55,868 bases of DNA, taken from assembly GCA_017502975.1 (NCBI GenBank), contig JAFVTV010000001.1, forward strand, positions 1 to 55,868, written 5' to 3'. The translations under genes were made by a program, and so were the position numbers. The notes under the pieces are model-generated. The model ran no database searches and had not been told where the DNA came from. It saw only the letters and a program-made list of their open reading frames with translations. Shown one piece after another: positions 35,224 to 43,731 of this stretch. The stretch comes from Clostridia bacterium. Lineage in GTDB: Bacteria; Bacillota; Clostridia; Oscillospirales; CAG-272. Every line of letters starts with the position of its first letter. Position 1 is the stretch's first letter.

Positions 35224-36306
35224 CTTTTTACTTAATTTTTTAATTTCTGTAATCAATCGCTCTATCACCTGATCCTCGGGGATCTTTTCGATGATCTCGC
35301 CGTGGGCAATGAGAAGTGCTTCTCCCACACCGCCGCAAATGCCGATATCGGCTTCCCTTGCTTCACCGGGGCCGTTTACGGCACAGCCCATAAGTGCTAC
35401 GCGAATGGGAAGATCTAAAAGCCCCGCCTCGCCTGCCGCCTTTTCAAAGCGTGCCGAAAGCTCAATAAGATCGATCTTTGTTCTACCACATGTGGGACAG
35501 CTGACAATATTCATGCCGCTTTGCCCCTTGATACCAAGAGCAGAAAGAATATTTTTTGCCGCACCGATCTCCTCAACAGGGTCGGCTGTAAGGGACACGC
35601 GAACCGTGTCACCAATTCCGTCGGCAAGAAGTGCCCCAACACCAATTGCGCTTTTGATGCTGCCGCGCGCTTTGTTCCCCGCCTCGGTCACACCCAAATG
35701 GATCGGATACTCGCACGCGTCGGCAAGAAGACGATTGGCTGTGATCATGGTAGGCACATCGGATGCCTTTATGGAGATCACGGTATCATAAAAATCGTAT
35801 TTCTCAAGCAAGGAAATATGAAACAGCGCACTTTCACAAAGCGCCTTTGCTGTGGGCGAGCCGTGCTTTTCCAAAATATGCTTTTCAAGCGAGCCTCCGT
35901 TCACACCGATGCGGATCGGCACGCCGTGCCGCTTACAAGCGTCAACCACTGCCCGCACACGCTCCTCGCCACCGATATTACCGGGATTGATGCGGATCTT
36001 ATCAACTCCCACCTCAGCGCATCTGATCGCCACGCGGTAGTCGTAATGAATATCGGCAACCAATGGCATACCGACATCTGCATTTTTGAGCCGCCACATG
36101 ACCTCTGCTGCCGCCATATCGGGCACGGTAAGGCGCAGAATGTCACACCCTGCCCCCTTAAGCGCACGCGCCTGCGAGAGCGTAGCATCAAAATCGTGCG
36201 TATCGGTATTGGTCATCGACTGAATGGCAATGGGTGCGTTGCCGCCAAGCGTAATACCGCCAACGGATACACTCCTTGCCCTTCTTCTTACATCATTATA
36301 ATTCAT
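35221..36306 (-). CDS. ispG: 4-hydroxy-3-methylbut-2-enyl diphosphate synthase
   Basis: A 361-residue [4Fe-4S] enzyme of the MEP isoprenoid pathway, producing HMBPP from the cyclic diphosphate. A TIM-barrel N-terminal domain is followed by the cluster domain with SCPTCGRTKIDLIE near 267 (two Cys) and GCAVNGPGEAREADIG near 305 (third Cys and the conserved Glu). The length is that of the compact bacterial form. Its start overlaps the rseP stop by four bases (ATGA). Confidence 0.97.
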   Translation of the reverse strand: MNYNDVRRRARSVSVGGITLGGNAPIAIQSMTNTDTHDFDATLSQARALKGAGCDILRLTVPDMAAAEVMWRLKNADVGMPLVADIHYDYRVAIRCAEVGVDKIRINPGNIGGEERVRAVVDACKRHGVPIRIGVNGGSLEKHILEKHGSPTAKALCESALFHISLLEKYDFYDTVISIKASDVPTMITANRLLADACEYPIHLGVTEAGNKARGSIKSAIGVGALLADGIGDTVRVSLTADPVEEIGAAKNILSALGIKGQSGMNIVSCPTCGRTKIDLIELSARFEKAAGEAGLLDLPIRVALMGCAVNGPGEAREADIGICGGVGEALLIAHGEIIEKIPEDQVIERLITEIKKLSKK

Positions 36307-37424
36307 CTTACAAACAAGCCTGCTATATCCTTGCAGAAAATGAGTACCATTAAGAGCAGCAAAAGCATCAATCCTACAAAGTGGATATATCCTTCAATGT
36401 TTTTATTTACAGGTTTACGGGTAACGCCCTCAACGACAAGAAACAAGAGTCTACCACCGTCCAGCGCGGGGATCGGCAAAAGATTAAAGACACCTAGGTT
36501 AACGGTAATCACGATTACAAGATAAAGAAAATCCGTTGCGCCGGATTTTGCCGCGGTTACCATACCCTCGGTGACACCCACGGGACCGGAAACGGCACTC
36601 AGCCCATATCTGCCCCCAATCATATCGCCGAGCTGATCAAAAATCATCTTGACTGTGGAAACCGAGCGAGAAAAGCTGTGCTTTAGAATATTCCCAAAGC
36701 TCTTTTGCTCTGCATATACACGAAAATCGGCAGAGCCAAAGGTTATCCCCTCGCTGACAAGCGAGGGAAAGAGCACGTCGTTAAGCTCAACCGTTTCGCC
36801 ATTGCGTACAACAGTAAGATCAACGGGCTCGTACCCATCGTTTAAGATCTCATATACCAGCTCATTGCCCGTAAACACGCGTGTGCCGTTTACGTGTGTC
36901 ACTCGGTCGCCCACCTGTAAGCCGTATTGGGGGCTGGTTGCGCCCTCGTTAAACGCACCTATGGTGGTAGAGGCAAGTTGAGGCATGGAAAGCACCAAAA
37001 CCGTCATTAAAAGAAACCCGAGCACTATATTCATCACGGGCCCTGCTAAAACAATCGCTATTCTTTGCCATACCTTTTTCGCCTGAAAGGCGGTAGGCAG
37101 ATCAGACTCCTCATCCTCGCCAACCATGCTGACATAACCACCGATCGGAAACGCGCGAAGCGAATACTGCGTTACATTTTCCTCATCCTGTTCGGTTTTG
37201 ATAAGAGGTATTTCCCCCTCCCCATCCTCCGATAGAGCGGAAGAATTGGCTGTGCCAAACGGTTTCTTCCCCTTCCATGAAAGGATTTTGGGGCCCATAC
37301 CGATAGAAAACTCACGAATGCCTACACCGCAGGCGCGTGCCACAAGAAAGTGCCCAAGCTCATGAATCATAATGAGCAAGCCAAACACCAGCAATGCGAG
37401 CAGAACATACAAAAGGGTTAACAT
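36303..37424 (-). CDS. rseP: RIP metalloprotease RseP (site-2 protease)
   Basis: A 373-residue intramembrane zinc protease that cleaves membrane-bound regulators and remnant signal peptides. The zinc motif HELGH is at 21-25 in the first helix, a PDZ domain spans about 150-250, and the third ligand lies in NLLPIPALDGGR near 315. An acidic insertion of about 28 residues (roughly 54-82, containing SALSEDGEGEIPLIKTEQ) lies between the usual GPKxxSW and YSLRxxPIGGYV strands, where most homologues have only a few residues. Start ATG lies behind GAAGGAG. Confidence 0.96.
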   Translation of the reverse strand: MLTLLYVLLALLVFGLLIMIHELGHFLVARACGVGIREFSIGMGPKILSWKGKKPFGTANSSALSEDGEGEIPLIKTEQDEENVTQYSLRAFPIGGYVSMVGEDEESDLPTAFQAKKVWQRIAIVLAGPVMNIVLGFLLMTVLVLSMPQLASTTIGAFNEGATSPQYGLQVGDRVTHVNGTRVFTGNELVYEILNDGYEPVDLTVVRNGETVELNDVLFPSLVSEGITFGSADFRVYAEQKSFGNILKHSFSRSVSTVKMIFDQLGDMIGGRYGLSAVSGPVGVTEGMVTAAKSGATDFLYLVIVITVNLGVFNLLPIPALDGGRLLFLVVEGVTRKPVNKNIEGYIHFVGLMLLLLLMVLIFCKDIAGLFVR

Positions 37425-37476
37425 AAATTCTCCTTCATTTAAACAGTAAACAAGCGCGTTAAGTCAAACGGCAAGA

Positions 37477-38631
37477 TCAGATCAGTGCCAGTGCGCGCTC
37501 TCTTGCTTCCCGGTCAATGTCAAGGATCTCACAAAGCGTGTGCGCCCTTGCCGCATGCGGCATATCCTCGGTTACGCGCAACACAATATCGGATAATTTA
37601 AGAAAGGAAATACGGCGGGCAAGAAATGCCGCCACCGCGATCTCATTTGCGGCGTTGAGTGCCGCAGGCGTTGCACCACCAAGCGAAAACGCCCTTTTGG
37701 CAAGCGATAGCAACGGAAACGTTTCGGTATCGGGCGCGGCAAAGGAAAGCTTGCCCACCTGCAAAAGATCAAGGGGTGGGATCACTGCCTCAGTACGATG
37801 CGGTGCTGTCAGCGCATATTGCACGCAAAGGCGCATATCGGGCACCGACATTTGCGCGATCACACTGTTATCAATGTATTCAACCATAGAATGGATTATA
37901 CTCTCACGGTGAACCACTACATCAATTTTATCAGCGGGAACTCCAAACAAATGCGCCGCCTCAATGACCTCAAAGCCCTTGTTCATCAGGGTTGCAGAAT
38001 CCACCGTAATTTTGGCTCCCATCTGCCAAGTTGGGTGTGCTAACGTATCATCAACTGTGATATCAGAAAGTTCGGTTCTTTTTTTGCCAAAGAAAGGTCC
38101 TCCCGAGGCAGTGAGGATCAAGCGCTTGATCTCACTTTGCTTGCCTGCCCGCAGGACTTGAAAAATAGCGGAATGCTCGCTATCAACGGGTGTGATCCTA
38201 AGCCCCTGTTGCTTTGCCGACGCCATCACAAGCTCACCTGCTACCACCAAGCTCTCCTTGTTAGCAAGAGCAAGATGCTTGCCCGAGGAAAGAACAGAAA
38301 GCGTGGGGCGCAGCCCCGCCTCACCGAGAATGGCGTTTACCGCAAACTCAGCATCCACCTCCTCGATCATGGCAAGGATCCCCTCCTCGCCGCCATAAAC
38401 CTTAATATCGGTATCGGCAAGCGACAAGCGGAGCGCCGCCGCCGCTTGTTCATCTGTCATAGCGGCGGCGGTCACATGCAATTCTCTTGCCTGCTCGGCA
38501 ACTCTTTTAAAGTTTTTATGTGCGCAAAGCGCCGTCACGCGAATACCGTGCTGCTTTGCAACATTGATCGCTTGCTCTCCCACGGATCCTGTGGAGCCAA
38601 GGATCATAACGGTTGGAAACATATGCATCAT
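37477..38631 (-). CDS. dxr: 1-deoxy-D-xylulose 5-phosphate reductoisomerase
   Basis: A 384-residue NADPH enzyme committing carbon to the MEP pathway. The N-terminal dinucleotide site is LGSTGSVGEQA at 11-21. Substrate and metal residues are in VDSEHSAIFQ and in the later TASGGPFF, HPTWQMGAKITVDSATLMNKG region. The start is one of three close ATGs (38631, 38628, 38622). The first, one base after the cdsA stop, gives the usual length. A longer frame extends 24 codons into cdsA and is rejected. Confidence 0.96.
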   Translation of the reverse strand: MMHMFPTVMILGSTGSVGEQAINVAKQHGIRVTALCAHKNFKRVAEQARELHVTAAAMTDEQAAAALRLSLADTDIKVYGGEEGILAMIEEVDAEFAVNAILGEAGLRPTLSVLSSGKHLALANKESLVVAGELVMASAKQQGLRITPVDSEHSAIFQVLRAGKQSEIKRLILTASGGPFFGKKRTELSDITVDDTLAHPTWQMGAKITVDSATLMNKGFEVIEAAHLFGVPADKIDVVVHRESIIHSMVEYIDNSVIAQMSVPDMRLCVQYALTAPHRTEAVIPPLDLLQVGKLSFAAPDTETFPLLSLAKRAFSLGGATPAALNAANEIAVAAFLARRISFLKLSDIVLRVTEDMPHAARAHTLCEILDIDREARERALALI

Positions 38632-38632
38632 A

Positions 38633-39490
38633 TCACACCGTAAAAATCGGGAAATACATGGAAATGAGCAAAACCAACACTGTAACAGCCATGCTGGAAT
38701 CAAAGCGATCTAAAAGTCCGCCGTGTCCCGGCAATATATGACCGTAATCCTTCACACCCTGCTCGCGCTTGATAGCAGACATCACAAGGTCACCGATCTG
38801 TGATACAACGCCAATCACCATACCGCCAAGACCGAGCACCAAATAATTGGGCGTCACATCAAAGCAATTCCCCACGATAACGCCGTAGAGCACGGCTGTA
38901 ATGGCACAGAACACAAAGCCACCGATCGCGCCCTCAACCGTCTTTTTGGGGCTGACCGCTTCAATCAGCTTATGCTTGCCAAAGGCTCTGCCGCAAAAAT
39001 AAGCAAAACTGTCGGTTACCCAAGAGAAGATATAAGGGATAAGGAACAGATACTGTCCGATGCCCTCTATGTCACGCAGAATGATCACAGCGGAATTGGC
39101 ACCGATGATATAAAAGCCTGTCATAAACACAAGTGCGATCCTGCCACTGTCCACCTTGCCAAACTGAAACACCACCGAAGCAAAGAGGTAAATTGCCATA
39201 ACAAGCGCGGTAATCATTGCAACGCGCACATATTCCGTCAGATTGCCGTGCATAATGCGTGCCAGCATCGGAAAAACGAGCGCCGCAATATAAAGAGGCA
39301 CACTGATTACATAATTTTTATCCAAATGCAAGCAGTGCAGCATTTCCCAAACCGACACAAACGCAATAGCGGCTATGAGCAACGGGAAAAGATAGGTCAA
39401 GGGGTTGGTAGGCTCCTTAATGTCGGAAAACCAGAAAAAGGGTGTAATACCAATAATAGCCACCAGAGCAGTAATAATTCTTGTTTTCAT
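38633..39490 (-). CDS. cdsA: Phosphatidate cytidylyltransferase
   Basis: A 285-residue polytopic enzyme making CDP-diacylglycerol from phosphatidate and CTP, the substrate of PgsA encoded further along the window. About eight hydrophobic helices are visible. The CdsA signature SAIKREQGVKDYGHILPGHG, followed by LDRFDS, lies near residue 235. The ATG at 39490 behind AGGAGGTC is chosen; a frame running 47 codons further would lie inside uppS. Confidence 0.96.
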   Translation of the reverse strand: MKTRIITALVAIIGITPFFWFSDIKEPTNPLTYLFPLLIAAIAFVSVWEMLHCLHLDKNYVISVPLYIAALVFPMLARIMHGNLTEYVRVAMITALVMAIYLFASVVFQFGKVDSGRIALVFMTGFYIIGANSAVIILRDIEGIGQYLFLIPYIFSWVTDSFAYFCGRAFGKHKLIEAVSPKKTVEGAIGGFVFCAITAVLYGVIVGNCFDVTPNYLVLGLGGMVIGVVSQIGDLVMSAIKREQGVKDYGHILPGHGGLLDRFDSSMAVTVLVLLISMYFPIFTV

Positions 39491-39507
39491 CTCAAAATGA
39501 CCTCCTG

Positions 39508-40209
39508 TCAAACACCGCCAAAACGGCGTTTTCTTGTTGAAAATTCGGCAATGGCAGCATCCACATCGGCAGTGCCAAAGTCGGGCCAAAGCACATCTGT
39601 AAAGTAAAGCTCGGCGTATGCCGCCTGCCACAAAAGGAAATTTGAAATACGCAGATCCCCGCCCGTGCGTACGATCATATCGACCTCAGGGCTATCCTTG
39701 GTATAAAGCGCTTGTTCAAAATCCCCTGTGGTAATACACGTACGATTTTCCGAAAGCAAGCGGTTACAGGCATTTACGATCTCATCGCGCCCACCGTAAT
39801 TGAGCGCAATGTTTAGAATACGCCGCCGCGTTGCCGTTTGCTCCTCAAGCCGTATCATACGCGCACGGCGCTTTTCGTCAAAAGCCGACTTGTCGCCAAG
39901 AAACACAATACGGAAGGCATATTCATCTATTTTCTTTTCGCATTCGGTAAGATAGGTGTCCATCAATTTTAAAATGGCATCCACCTCGCGCCGCGGGCGC
40001 TTCCAATTTTCGGTAGAAAAGGCATAAAAGGTTGCTGCCTCAAGCCCCAACTTGTCACAGTACTCAAGTACCGTACGAAATGCCTTTACGCCAAATCGAT
40101 GTCCGTATTCTCGCGGCATGCCGCGTTGTAGCGCCCACCGCCCATTACCGTCCATGATAAAGGCAATATGCCTTGGCAGTGTGCTTGCCGTATTAGAAAA
40201 CTCGCTCAT
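39508..40209 (-). CDS. uppS: Undecaprenyl diphosphate synthase
   Basis: A 233-residue cis-prenyltransferase elongating farnesyl diphosphate to the C55 carrier lipid of peptidoglycan synthesis. The catalytic Asp20 lies in HIAFIMDGNGRWA, the RxxExxR-type region is YSFSTENWKRP-like (AFSTENWKRPRREV), and the C-terminal DMIVRTGGDLRISNFLLWQ is complete. It is followed 17 bases later by cdsA. Confidence 0.97.
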   Translation of the reverse strand: MSEFSNTASTLPRHIAFIMDGNGRWALQRGMPREYGHRFGVKAFRTVLEYCDKLGLEAATFYAFSTENWKRPRREVDAILKLMDTYLTECEKKIDEYAFRIVFLGDKSAFDEKRRARMIRLEEQTATRRRILNIALNYGGRDEIVNACNRLLSENRTCITTGDFEQALYTKDSPEVDMIVRTGGDLRISNFLLWQAAYAELYFTDVLWPDFGTADVDAAIAEFSTRKRRFGGV

Positions 40210-40276
40210 CTGAACTCCCTCTTGCCTAAAGCTTCGGGCGGAAGAGACCCTTGTCCCACCGCCCGATTTTTTACAA

Positions 40277-40831
40277 TCAAATAGCCATTACTGCCGCCTG
40301 CTTTTCAGAGACGGCGGTATCGATCTTTTTAATGTATTTATCGGTAAGATCCTGTACCGATTTTTCAGAGGATTTTCTCTCATCCTCGGTCATTTCGCCA
40401 TCCTTTTCCATCTTCTTGCAAAGATCGTTGGCATCACGGCGAATGTTACGAACGGCAACCTTAGCCTCCTCGCCCATTTTTTGCACCTGCTTGGACAGCT
40501 CTTTTCTTCTTTCCTCAGTGAGCTGCGGGAAAACAAGGCGGATCACCTGACCGTCATTGGTGGGGGTGATGCCAACATCGGAAGCGAGGATCGCCTTTTC
40601 CATTGCCTTGAGCGTAGAAGCATCATAGGGCTTGATCACCAAGGTTCTGGCATCGGCAAGACGGATATCTGCCATGGAATTCAGGGGCGTTTGCGAGCCG
40701 TAATACTCGAAAGAAACACGGTTAAGAACCGCAGGATTTGCCTGACCTGCGCGAATGGTATCAAAGTTACCGGCAAGCACGGAGAGTGCCTTTTCCATTT
40801 TTACTTCAAAATCTTTGGTGTTGAGTTTCAT
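40277..40831 (-). CDS. frr: Ribosome recycling factor
   Basis: A 184-residue protein splitting post-termination ribosomes with EF-G. The three-helix-bundle pattern and the conserved TIRAGQANPAVLNRV, LRPYDAST-like (IKPYDAST) and RLVFPQLTEERRKEL blocks are present. It follows pyrH by 23 bases. The stop is followed by a 67-base gap before uppS that holds an inverted repeat without a T-run in this direction. Confidence 0.97.
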   Translation of the reverse strand: MKLNTKDFEVKMEKALSVLAGNFDTIRAGQANPAVLNRVSFEYYGSQTPLNSMADIRLADARTLVIKPYDASTLKAMEKAILASDVGITPTNDGQVIRLVFPQLTEERRKELSKQVQKMGEEAKVAVRNIRRDANDLCKKMEKDGEMTEDERKSSEKSVQDLTDKYIKKIDTAVSEKQAAVMAI

Positions 40832-40854
40832 AAGTATATCTCTCTTTCAATTTA

Positions 40855-41565
40855 TTAACGGTGTAGCTCGGTTCCAATATGCTCTCCCATGACAACGCGA
40901 TAAATATTATCGGGATCATTAAGCGCAAAGGCGTAGCAGCGAATATCATTTTCCATACAGAAGGTGGTCGCGGAAAGGTCAAGTGCCTTTAATTCCTTTG
41001 CAAGCACCTCGGCATAGGTGATCTCATCATAGCGACGGGCAGTAGGATCCACCTTGGGGTCAGCGGTATAAATACCGTCAATATTCTTAGCCATCAAAAC
41101 GGCGTCAGCACCAATCTCGGCGGCACGCAGCACGGCTGCCGTATCGGTTGAGAAGAAGGGCTCGCCAAGACCGCAAGCAAAGATCACGACCTTGCCCGCA
41201 GTAAGTGCGGCATTTGCATCACGCACGGTAAATGCATCAGCAAACTTGGGCATTTCCACAGCGCTCATCACAACGGTATCAAGCCCCGCCTGACGGAAGC
41301 TGTCTTGGAGCGCCAGCGCATTGATGGCAGTGGCAAGCATTCCCATATGGTCAGCCTGCTTGCGATCCATACCGCCGCCCTGTCTGCCGCGCCAGATATT
41401 GCCCGCACCGACAATGACGCCGATCTCAACCCCCGCGGCACGGCAACGGCTTAACACCTCTGCCACCTTGGTAATGAAGTCAAAATCGAGAATTCCTTTA
41501 TCCTTTTTGGTAAGCGCCTCGCCCGAAAGCTTTAAAAGAATACGCTTGTACTTGGGAGCTGCCAT
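40855..41565 (-). CDS. pyrH: UMP kinase
   Basis: A 236-residue hexameric amino-acid-kinase-fold enzyme phosphorylating UMP to UDP. It begins YKRILLKLSGEAL. GAGNIWRG and the LMAKNIDGIYTADPK segment (near 150-165) mark nucleotide and UMP sites. The ATG at 41565 behind GCGAGGTG is chosen; a TTG six codons earlier would overlap that site. The gene opens its own transcription unit with frr, uppS, cdsA, dxr, rseP and ispG, and supplies the step after the pyr operon product. Confidence 0.97.
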   Translation of the reverse strand: MAAPKYKRILLKLSGEALTKKDKGILDFDFITKVAEVLSRCRAAGVEIGVIVGAGNIWRGRQGGGMDRKQADHMGMLATAINALALQDSFRQAGLDTVVMSAVEMPKFADAFTVRDANAALTAGKVVIFACGLGEPFFSTDTAAVLRAAEIGADAVLMAKNIDGIYTADPKVDPTARRYDEITYAEVLAKELKALDLSATTFCMENDIRCYAFALNDPDNIYRVVMGEHIGTELHR

Positions 41566-41602
41566 AGCAAACACCTCGCTCAAAAGATTTCTATTCTTTT
41601 AT

Positions 41603-41631
41603 ATTTTACTCTATTTTTAATGTTTTGTAAA
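41603..41631 (-). promoter_or_regulatory. Sigma-A promoter of the pyrH-frr-uppS-cdsA-dxr-rseP-ispG operon
   Basis: Minus-strand TTTACA (41626-41631), 17 bases, TAAAAT (41603-41608). A terminator for tsf lies immediately upstream, so pyrH is uncoupled from rpsB-tsf. Confidence 0.75.
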
Positions 41632-41689
41632 GAGGAAATTATCGATTTTTAAAAATAAATATAATATAATTATTTTAATGTAAGAAAAA

Positions 41690-41729
41690 CATAAAGAAAG
41701 GGCGGAATCCTGTTTGGGAATTCCGCCCT
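41690..41729 (-). terminator. Intrinsic terminator of rpsB-tsf
   Basis: The arms GGGCGGAAT / ATTCCGCCC (41700-41708 and 41720-41728) are followed on the minus strand by TTTCTTTATGTTTTTC. Confidence 0.85.
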
Positions 41730-41744
41730 CATAATAACTATCAA

Positions 41745-42677
41745 TTAAGCCTGGCCTGTGAGCTTTGCGATCTCCTCAGCAAAGTTCTCCTCTTTCTTCT
41801 CAATGCCCTCGCCCTTCTCAAAGAGAACGAAGGAAGCGATCTTGATGTCGCCACCAAGTTCCTTAGCGGTTGCCTTGGTGTAAGCACCAACGGTCATGCT
41901 GTCCTCTTTTACGTAAGCCTGCTCTACAAGGCAAACGCGCTCGTAGAACTTGCCAAGACGACCGGAAACAATCTTCTCAAGAATCTGGTCGGGCTTGTTC
42001 GCATTCTTAGGATCGTTCTTCATCTGTGCGATAAGAACTGCCTTCTCCTCAGCAACTGCCTCAGCGGGAACATCCTCGATGTTCACGTACTGGGGAGGAT
42101 TGCCTGCTGCGATCTGAAGAGCAATGTTCTTTGCGTACTCAGCAAAGCCCTCTTTTGCAACAACAGCTGCATCAGCCTCAAACTTCACGATAACACCGGT
42201 GGTGCCAAAGCCATGAATGTAGGTGGAGGTCACACCCTCAACGATAACAAAGCGACGAACGGAAAGGTTCTCCTTGATAACGGAGATAAGCTCAACGAGA
42301 GTCTTCTGAACGCTCTCGGTGCCGCCGGCATAGGTGCACTCCATAAGAGCTGCAACGTCAGCAGGCTTGTTTGCGATAACGGTTTCAAGCAGGCCGGTTA
42401 CAAAGCCCTTGAATGCATCGCTCTTTGCAGCAAAGTCGGTCTCAGAGTTCACCTCAACCATAGCGGTTACGCCGTCTTTGGTCATAATGTCAACGCGGCC
42501 CTCAGCAGCGATACGGCCAGCCTTCTTCTCAGCGGTAGCAAGGCCCTTCTCGCGAAGGATCTTGATAGCCTTGTCCTGGTCGCCGTCAGCCTCAACCAGT
42601 GCGTTCTTGCAGTCCATCATGCCAAGACCGGTCTTAGCACGAAGATTTGCTACGTCTTTTGCGGTAAAGTTAGCCAT
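41745..42677 (-). CDS. tsf: Translation elongation factor Ts
   Basis: A 310-residue guanine-nucleotide exchange factor for EF-Tu. An N-terminal UBA-like domain carries LRAKTGLGMMDCKNAL (about 14-28), followed by the core with EVNSETDFAAKSDAF (about 76-90) and a coiled/dimerisation region. The length is in the longer, two-subdomain bacterial range. It lies 19 bases after rpsB, with AAGGAGAAT upstream of the ATG. Confidence 0.97.
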   Translation of the reverse strand: MANFTAKDVANLRAKTGLGMMDCKNALVEADGDQDKAIKILREKGLATAEKKAGRIAAEGRVDIMTKDGVTAMVEVNSETDFAAKSDAFKGFVTGLLETVIANKPADVAALMECTYAGGTESVQKTLVELISVIKENLSVRRFVIVEGVTSTYIHGFGTTGVIVKFEADAAVVAKEGFAEYAKNIALQIAAGNPPQYVNIEDVPAEAVAEEKAVLIAQMKNDPKNANKPDQILEKIVSGRLGKFYERVCLVEQAYVKEDSMTVGAYTKATAKELGGDIKIASFVLFEKGEGIEKKEENFAEEIAKLTGQA

Positions 42678-42696
42678 TTTCTATTCTCCTTAAAAA

Positions 42697-43431
42697 TTAC
42701 TCTGCGTCGGTTTCTGCTGCTTCCTCAGCGGGAGCCTCAGCAGTCTGCTCACCCTGCTTGCCCTCGATGACAGCGTCAGCGATTACAGAGGAAATGAGCT
42801 TGATGGCGCGGATCGCGTCATCGTTACCGGGAATGATATAATCAGCATCATCGGGATCGCAGTTGGTATCAACGATAGCGATTACCGGAATACCAAGCTT
42901 CTTAGCCTCAAGAACTGCGTTGCGCTCCTTGTGAGGGTCAACGATGAATACTGCGGAAGGAAGGGTCTCCATGGTCTTGATACCGCCGTAGGACTTCTCA
43001 AGGTCGAAGATCTCCTTCTGCTTGCCTGCAACTTCCTTCTTAGGAAGGAGGTCGAAGGTGCCGTCCTCTTGCATCTTGTTGAGGCTGTTGAGGCGAGCGA
43101 TGGACTTCTTGATGGTCTTGAAGTTGGTCATCATGCCGCCGGGCCAACGTACGTTTACGTAGTACATGCCGCAGCGCTGAGCCTCTTCCTTGATAGCGTC
43201 AGCAGCCTGCTTCTTGGTGCCAACGAAAAGGATGTTGCCGTTGTTGGCAGCGAGGTCGCGAACAAAGTTGTACGCCTCCTCAAACTTCTTAACGGTCTTC
43301 TGCAGGTCAATGATGTAGATACCGTTACGTTCGGTGAAGATGTACTCCTGCATCTTGGGGTTCCATCTTCTGGTGTGGTGTCCGAAGTGAACACCTGCTT
43401 CGAGAAGCTGTTTGATGGTAATAACAGACAT
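42697..43431 (-). CDS. rpsB: Ribosomal protein uS2
   Basis: A 244-residue small-subunit protein. Conserved blocks are [20 protein letters not shown] at about 8-27, [25 protein letters not shown], and the late [14 protein letters not shown]. The C-terminal tail is acidic and Ala/Glu-rich (EEAAETDAE). The ATG at 43431 behind AGGAGGAC is used; a longer frame goes back 24 codons into the leader. It has its own promoter and a structured leader that may be autoregulatory. Confidence 0.97.
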   Translation of the reverse strand: MSVITIKQLLEAGVHFGHHTRRWNPKMQEYIFTERNGIYIIDLQKTVKKFEEAYNFVRDLAANNGNILFVGTKKQAADAIKEEAQRCGMYYVNVRWPGGMMTNFKTIKKSIARLNSLNKMQEDGTFDLLPKKEVAGKQKEIFDLEKSYGGIKTMETLPSAVFIVDPHKERNAVLEAKKLGIPVIAIVDTNCDPDDADYIIPGNDDAIRAIKLISSVIADAVIEGKQGEQTAEAPAEEAAETDAE

Positions 43432-43550
43432 TTTTATGTCCTCCTTTGGTTTTTTTCCACCACGCCATCTCACAGGGCAACCTACGCACCGCGCAGGCAC
43501 CAACCCTACTTAGGATACCGTGTGTGTTTTCGCTCGCCATCACGCAAGCG
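43432..43550 (-). promoter_or_regulatory. Structured 5' leader of rpsB
   Basis: About 118 bases separate the predicted transcription start from rpsB. On the minus strand a nested stem is formed by AGGG/CCCT outside and CCTGCG/CGTAGG inside (plus-strand about 43475-43512), and a small ATCACGC/GCGTGAT-like hairpin lies near the 5' end. Leaders where S2 binds its own mRNA are known in bacteria. I have not matched this one to a known motif. Confidence 0.45.
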
Positions 43551-43556
43551 TGTGAT

Positions 43557-43585
43557 ATTATAACACAATTTATTATTAAATGCAA
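43557..43585 (-). promoter_or_regulatory. Sigma-A promoter of rpsB-tsf
   Basis: Minus-strand TTGCAT (43580-43585), 17 bases, exact TATAAT (43557-43562). Confidence 0.78.
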
Positions 43586-43731
43586 CAGGAAACCAACTTT
43601 TTACATTTTGTTTACATTTACAGCGGATATTCCTTGCCAATTCACCATAATATCTTCATTCTTTATGGAAAACTTACGCAAATAAGCAGACCCTTGTGTG
43701 ATTTTTAAGATCAGGCAATTTATTGCACATA
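43586..43731. other. AT-rich spacer between rpsB promoter and the BspA-like gene
   Basis: The region carries no open frame with a ribosome binding site. No convincing terminator follows the BspA-like gene stop at 43732, so read-through toward the rpsB promoter region is possible. Confidence 0.45.

Noticed and set aside
40234-40266. Inverted repeat TCGGGCGG/CCGCCCGA followed by T-run on the plus strand
   Set aside because: All genes here run on the minus strand, where no T-run follows the stem, so it is not a terminator for frr.
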